Shown piece by piece: positions 5,986 through 8,750 of a DNA stretch of 8,750 bases. Every line of letters begins with the position of its first letter. The first letter of the stretch is position 1. The position numbers were made by a program, and so were the translations under genes. The notes beneath the pieces were generated by a model. It searched no databases. It had not been told where the DNA came from and was given only the letters and a program-made list of their open reading frames with translations. This stretch comes from Clostridia bacterium (GTDB taxonomy: Bacteria > Bacillota > DSM-16504 > Desulfitibacterales > Desulfitibacteraceae): positions 1 to 8,750 of the forward strand of contig JAGXSK010000104.1 of NCBI GenBank assembly GCA_018333845.1, given 5' to 3'.

Positions 5986-7677
5986 ATGCTGCAGGAAATA
6001 CACATCAAAAACTTTGCTTTAATTGAGGAAGTTACCATAGAATTTGAAAAGGGCCTTAATGTATTGTCTGGAGAAACTGGAGCAGGCAAATCAATTCTTA
6101 TAGATGCAGTTGGCCTATTGCTTGGTGATAGAGCCTCAAGTGATTATGTGAGAACAGGTTGTGAGAAGGCAATTATCCAGGGAGTGTTCAACTTTTCACC
6201 AGCTGAAAATCAAGAATACACTGCTATTCTTCAGAACATTGGTATAAGTCCGGAAGAAGACGGTACAATTATTCTCGCCAGGGAAATTGGCAACACTGGC
6301 AAAAATGTGTGTCGTATTAATGGGAGAACTGTTAACCTATCAAGCTTTCAAAATCTAACCACCCTCCTGGTTGAAATTCACGGACAAAATTCCAGTCAGC
6401 AGTTAACCTCCACAACCAAGCAGGCTGAACTCCTTGATAGACTTGGGGGTGAAAAACTTCAAACGCTGCGTAATAATATAAATGATAAACATAAGGAAAT
6501 TATCTTCTATGAAAGGGAAATAAAGAGACTACAGGAAATAGTAACAGATGGACTTCGTGAAAGAGATTTTCTTCAGCATCAAATAGAAGAGATAGCTCAG
6601 GCCCGCCTCTTGCCAGGTGAAGAGGAGAGTTTAGAAAGAGAACTCAAACTCCTGGGAAGTGCTCAAGAGCTTCAGACCGCTTGTGAGGAGGCAAATTCTC
6701 TGCTCCTATCAGGAGAAGGGACAGCAGTTAGTGCATATGATTTAATAAGTACAGTATTAGACAGGTTTCGAAATCTTCACGGTTTAAACCAGGACCTGGA
6801 TAGTTCCTTATTAGAATTAGAAAATGTCATGTACCAGATTCAGGAACTGGCTCATAATTTTAAAATCTATCCTCAAGATATGGATTATGATCCATATAAA
6901 ATGCAGGAGGTAGAAGATAGGCTTGCTTTAATCAGCAAATTAAAAAGAAAATATGGAAACCATATTGAAGATATTATTAATTTAAAAGAAAAATTAACAT
7001 CTGAATTATATGAAATAGAAAATGCAGAAGACATGCTTAAAGCAAATGAGAGCAAATATAATGAAGTATCCCGGGAATATGATGTCCTTGCACAGAAAAT
7101 TCACTCTGTAAGAAAACAGGTGGCTGATGAATTAGAGGTAAAAATCATGAAGGCATTAAATGATCTGGTAATGCCTAATGTAAAATTCAAAATTTCAATT
7201 GACTTATTAAAGGATAGGGGACCCTTTGGCAGGGATAAAATTGAATTCCTTATTTCCCCAAATCCAGGTGAGCCACTTAAACCTCTAGCAAAAATAGCTT
7301 CTGGAGGGGAAATTGCCAGAATCATGTTGTCACTAAAAAGTATTCTGGCAGAAGTGGATAATGTTCCTGTTTTAATTTTTGACGAAATTGATTCTGGAAT
7401 TGGAGGTCTGGTACTAAAGCCCGTAGCAGAAAAGCTCTCTGAAACAAGCAAATTTTGTCAGGTGATTTGTGTTACCCATGCACCTCAAATAGCAGCCCAT
7501 GCAAATGCTCATTTTTTAATTCAAAAACATATTAAAAATAATAAAACTTTGACAGAAGTTTCGAAATTAAAAACAGAAAAAGAAAGGGTAGAAGAATTAT
7601 CCAGAATGCTGGGAGCAACTTCCAAGGCCAGGGAACATGCTTTAGAATTGAGAAAAGAACGAGAAAAGTGCAGTTAA
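5986..7677 (+). CDS. recN: DNA repair protein RecN
   Basis: RecN is an SMC-like ATPase that acts early at DNA double-strand breaks, gathering ends and helping RecA-dependent repair. Its 563 residues are near the usual length. The N-terminal half of the ATPase has the Walker A motif GETGAGKS (29-36) and the family motif LVEIHGQNSSQQL. A shorter-than-SMC coiled-coil arm spans about residues 150-380 and is rich in Glu, Lys and Leu heptads. The C-terminal half carries the ABC signature IASGGEIAR (437-445, SGGE 439-442), Walker B VLIFDEID (462-469, catalytic Asp466-Glu467) and the switch histidine in CVTHAPQIA. After Walker B the sequence reads GIGGLVLKPVAEKL, where many RecN proteins have an alanine-containing GxxAxxV; this may be a lineage difference. 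GAGGTGA (5973-5979) overlaps the argR stop and lies 6 nt before the ATG. The stop codon lies inside a terminator. Confidence 0.97.
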   Translation: MLQEIHIKNFALIEEVTIEFEKGLNVLSGETGAGKSILIDAVGLLLGDRASSDYVRTGCEKAIIQGVFNFSPAENQEYTAILQNIGISPEEDGTIILAREIGNTGKNVCRINGRTVNLSSFQNLTTLLVEIHGQNSSQQLTSTTKQAELLDRLGGEKLQTLRNNINDKHKEIIFYEREIKRLQEIVTDGLRERDFLQHQIEEIAQARLLPGEEESLERELKLLGSAQELQTACEEANSLLLSGEGTAVSAYDLISTVLDRFRNLHGLNQDLDSSLLELENVMYQIQELAHNFKIYPQDMDYDPYKMQEVEDRLALISKLKRKYGNHIEDIINLKEKLTSELYEIENAEDMLKANESKYNEVSREYDVLAQKIHSVRKQVADELEVKIMKALNDLVMPNVKFKISIDLLKDRGPFGRDKIEFLISPNPGEPLKPLAKIASGGEIARIMLSLKSILAEVDNVPVLIFDEIDSGIGGLVLKPVAEKLSETSKFCQVICVTHAPQIAAHANAHFLIQKHIKNNKTLTEVSKLKTEKERVEELSRMLGATSKAREHALELRKEREKCS

Positions 7678-7695
7678 TATTAACTGTACTTTTTT
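7664..7695 (+). terminator. Rho-independent terminator overlapping the recN stop codon
   Basis: A 16-bp perfect palindrome (CAGTTAATATTAACTG, 7671-7686) extends outward through one G-U pair (7670/7687) and AAAAGT/ACTTTT to a stem of about 13-14 bp, followed by T residues up to 7695. The left arm contains the end of recN and its TAA stop (7675-7677). It closes the nadK-recN unit. Confidence 0.82.
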
Positions 7696-7723
7696 ATATT
7701 TACTTGGATAGTGAGTATTGCCA

Positions 7724-7752
7724 GGATATTAAAACTTTCTGAAGCCACACTA
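7724..7752 (+). promoter_or_regulatory. Candidate sigma-G type promoter of spoIVB
   Basis: GGATA (7724-7728) and CACACTA (7746-7752) are separated by 17 bp. They match the B. subtilis sigma-G pattern (gHATR, about 17-18 bp, CATACTA-like) at 4 of 5 and 6 of 7 positions. Transcription would start near 7759, giving a leader of about 75 nt. spoIVB is known to be transcribed by forespore sigma factors F and G in B. subtilis. In a 140-bp AT-rich gap such a match can occur by chance. Confidence 0.4.
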
Positions 7753-7821
7753 GATAATGAAAGATAAATAAATTTTTATAATTTACGGGGGTGAAATTCA
7801 AATCGGGGAGACTAAAGTATT

Positions 7822-7828
7822 GGAGTGA
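7822..7828 (+). promoter_or_regulatory. Ribosome binding site for spoIVB
   Basis: GGAGTGA lies 7 nt before the TTG at 7836. An in-frame TAA at 7830-7832 excludes any start farther upstream, so this site and the TTG define the N-terminus. Confidence 0.75.
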
Positions 7829-7835
7829 ATAAGAT

Positions 7836-8750
7836 TTGCGCAAAAGCAAATTCAACAGGGTTTATGCATTTATTATTATTGCTGCAATTTTGGCCATAAG
7901 CTTCAGTCCCCAGATGCAAAGCTATTTCCTGCTTCCAACAACACAAAAATTATCTGTTGGTGATGAATTTAATTTAACATTAGTTTTTCCTAAAAGAATA
8001 AAAAGTAATTTTAAAATGCAAATTCATGATGAAAGTGGTTTAGTGGACACTTTAGATTTATCAAGTGTAAAAGAGTTTAACAGCAGTGGAAAATATATTG
8101 CAAAATTAAGTCTTTTTGGGTTAATTCCTTTAAAGGAAATAAATGTTGATGTTGTTCCAGAAATCAAGGTTTATCCCTCTGGACATTCAATTGGTGTTAT
8201 TTTAAAAGCTCAGGGAGTTATGGTTGTGGGTTTTTCACCTGTTATAAATGAGATTAGGATGGAAATGCAGCCTGCAAGGGATCAGGGAATACAGATTGGA
8301 GATATTATTTCCAAAATCAACAATGAACCTGTAGGAAGTGACAAAGAATTAGCAGAGCTTATAGACAAATATGGAAGTTCAGATAAACAGGTCACTTTGG
8401 AAGTAATTAGAAATGGAATGAAAATGGATTTTTATCTAGAACCAATAAAATGTGGAGATACAGGCAGGTATAGAATAGGCCTCTATGTTAGAGATACAGC
8501 AGCTGGGATAGGTACTTTAACATTCTTTGAACTCAACAATGGCAAGTATGGTGCTTTAGGTCATGTAATAGCTAATGCGGATATAAAAGAAGACTTGCAA
8601 GATGGCATGGGCAGAATAATTTCTGCATCTATCCAAAAAATCAATCAGGGTAGGAAGGGCTTTCCAGGAGAAAAAATAGGAAGCTTTAGTAATAACTCCT
8701 CTTTATCGGGAGTTATAATGAAAAACTGCAATCTGGGAATTTATGGAGTT
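7836..8750 (+). CDS. spoIVB: SpoIVB sporulation serine protease, 3' end missing
   Basis: SpoIVB is a forespore-made serine peptidase (family S55) exported into the space between forespore and mother cell. There it triggers the SpoIVF complex, so that pro-sigma-K is processed in the mother cell. The 305 residues present begin at a TTG with one hydrophobic anchor (about 9-23). A PDZ domain lies at about 112-204 (SIGVILKAQGVMVVGFSP, GIQIGDIISKINNEPV). The peptidase domain starts at IGLYVRDTAAGIGTLTF (214-230) and includes YGALGHVI (238-245) with catalytic His243, then FPGEKIGSF (276-284). The catalytic serine, in the later GMSGSP region, lies beyond the right edge, so activity cannot be judged. 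After the histidine the sequence reads IANADI, where B. subtilis has an acidic ISDMDT. The first in-frame ATG encodes residue 27, so the TTG start is needed to keep the anchor. spo0A usually follows in related genomes. Confidence 0.95.
   Translation, partial: MRKSKFNRVYAFIIIAAILAISFSPQMQSYFLLPTTQKLSVGDEFNLTLVFPKRIKSNFKMQIHDESGLVDTLDLSSVKEFNSSGKYIAKLSLFGLIPLKEINVDVVPEIKVYPSGHSIGVILKAQGVMVVGFSPVINEIRMEMQPARDQGIQIGDIISKINNEPVGSDKELAELIDKYGSSDKQVTLEVIRNGMKMDFYLEPIKCGDTGRYRIGLYVRDTAAGIGTLTFFELNNGKYGALGHVIANADIKEDLQDGMGRIISASIQKINQGRKGFPGEKIGSFSNNSSLSGVIMKNCNLGIYGV

Larger units (their letters stand above)
7696..7835 (+). other. Gap between recN and spoIVB
   Basis: No coding sequence is supported here: the longest frames are 14 to 18 codons without a ribosome site. 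The stretch is AT-rich and holds the candidate forespore promoter described separately, a TATAAT at 7777-7782 without a convincing -35 partner, and the spoIVB ribosome site. Confidence 0.7.

Noticed and set aside
7101..7451. Reverse-strand open frame inside recN
   Set aside because: It lies opposite the conserved RecN signature and Walker B regions and is a shadow of that coding sequence.
7711..7767. Eighteen-codon frame starting GTG between recN and spoIVB
   Set aside because: It has no ribosome binding site, is too short to judge and overlaps the better-supported promoter candidate.
7777..7782. TATAAT resembling a vegetative -10 box
   Set aside because: The sequence 16-18 bp upstream does not resemble a -35 box, and such hexamers are expected by chance in this AT-rich gap.
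7805..7814. GGGGAGACTA, matching the sigma-F -10 pattern
   Set aside because: No matching -35 box lies at the right distance, and transcription would start about at the ribosome site, leaving almost no leader.
8692..8716. Eight-bp inverted repeat (ATAACTCC / GGAGTTAT) with a 9-nt loop
   Set aside because: It is inside spoIVB coding sequence, has no T-run and can be explained by chance in coding DNA.
1..8750. CRISPR arrays, tRNA or rRNA genes, insertion sequences, toxin-antitoxin or defence genes
   Set aside because: Reading both strands showed no regularly spaced repeats, cloverleaf-like segments, transposase motifs or terminal repeats; the block is conserved core chromosome.

Overview
The window reads as a conserved chromosomal block from an AT-rich, endospore-forming member of the Firmicutes, probably class Clostridia. 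Two things support this. The gene order (membrane protein, dxs, tlyA, membrane protein, nadK, mnmM/ytqB, argR, recN, spoIVB) is the one commonly seen in spore-forming Clostridia. The last gene encodes the sporulation-specific SpoIVB protease. All genes are on the + strand. Genus cannot be decided from the sequence.

Layout. Positions 1-91 hold what may be the tail of an unidentified upstream gene. Unit 1 (117-3395) has a multi-pass membrane protein of unknown function, dxs (first step of the MEP isoprenoid pathway; 4-bp ATGA overlap with the membrane gene) and tlyA (rRNA 2'-O-methyltransferase). It ends at a clear intrinsic terminator at 3421-3446. Unit 2 starts just behind that terminator with a small two-helix membrane protein of unknown function. 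It continues with nadK (NAD kinase), the tRNA methyltransferase gene mnmM, which overlaps nadK, argR (arginine repressor) and recN (SMC-like DNA repair ATPase). It ends at a second intrinsic terminator built over the recN stop codon. Unit 3 is spoIVB. It begins at a TTG codon behind a 158-bp gap that contains a plausible forespore (sigma-G type) promoter, and it runs off the right edge before the catalytic serine.

How the genes work together. Most are housekeeping: isoprenoid precursors, NADP supply, rRNA and tRNA modification, amino-acid regulation and recombination repair. They share transcription units, but only loosely a biochemical purpose. spoIVB is the sporulation member and is separated by a terminator and its own promoter region. 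I see no mobile element, CRISPR array, tRNA, rRNA or defence system, and no evidence of a new multi-gene system. The least-explained parts are the two membrane proteins (117-710 and about 3509-4018) and the start regions of the second one and of spoIVB.
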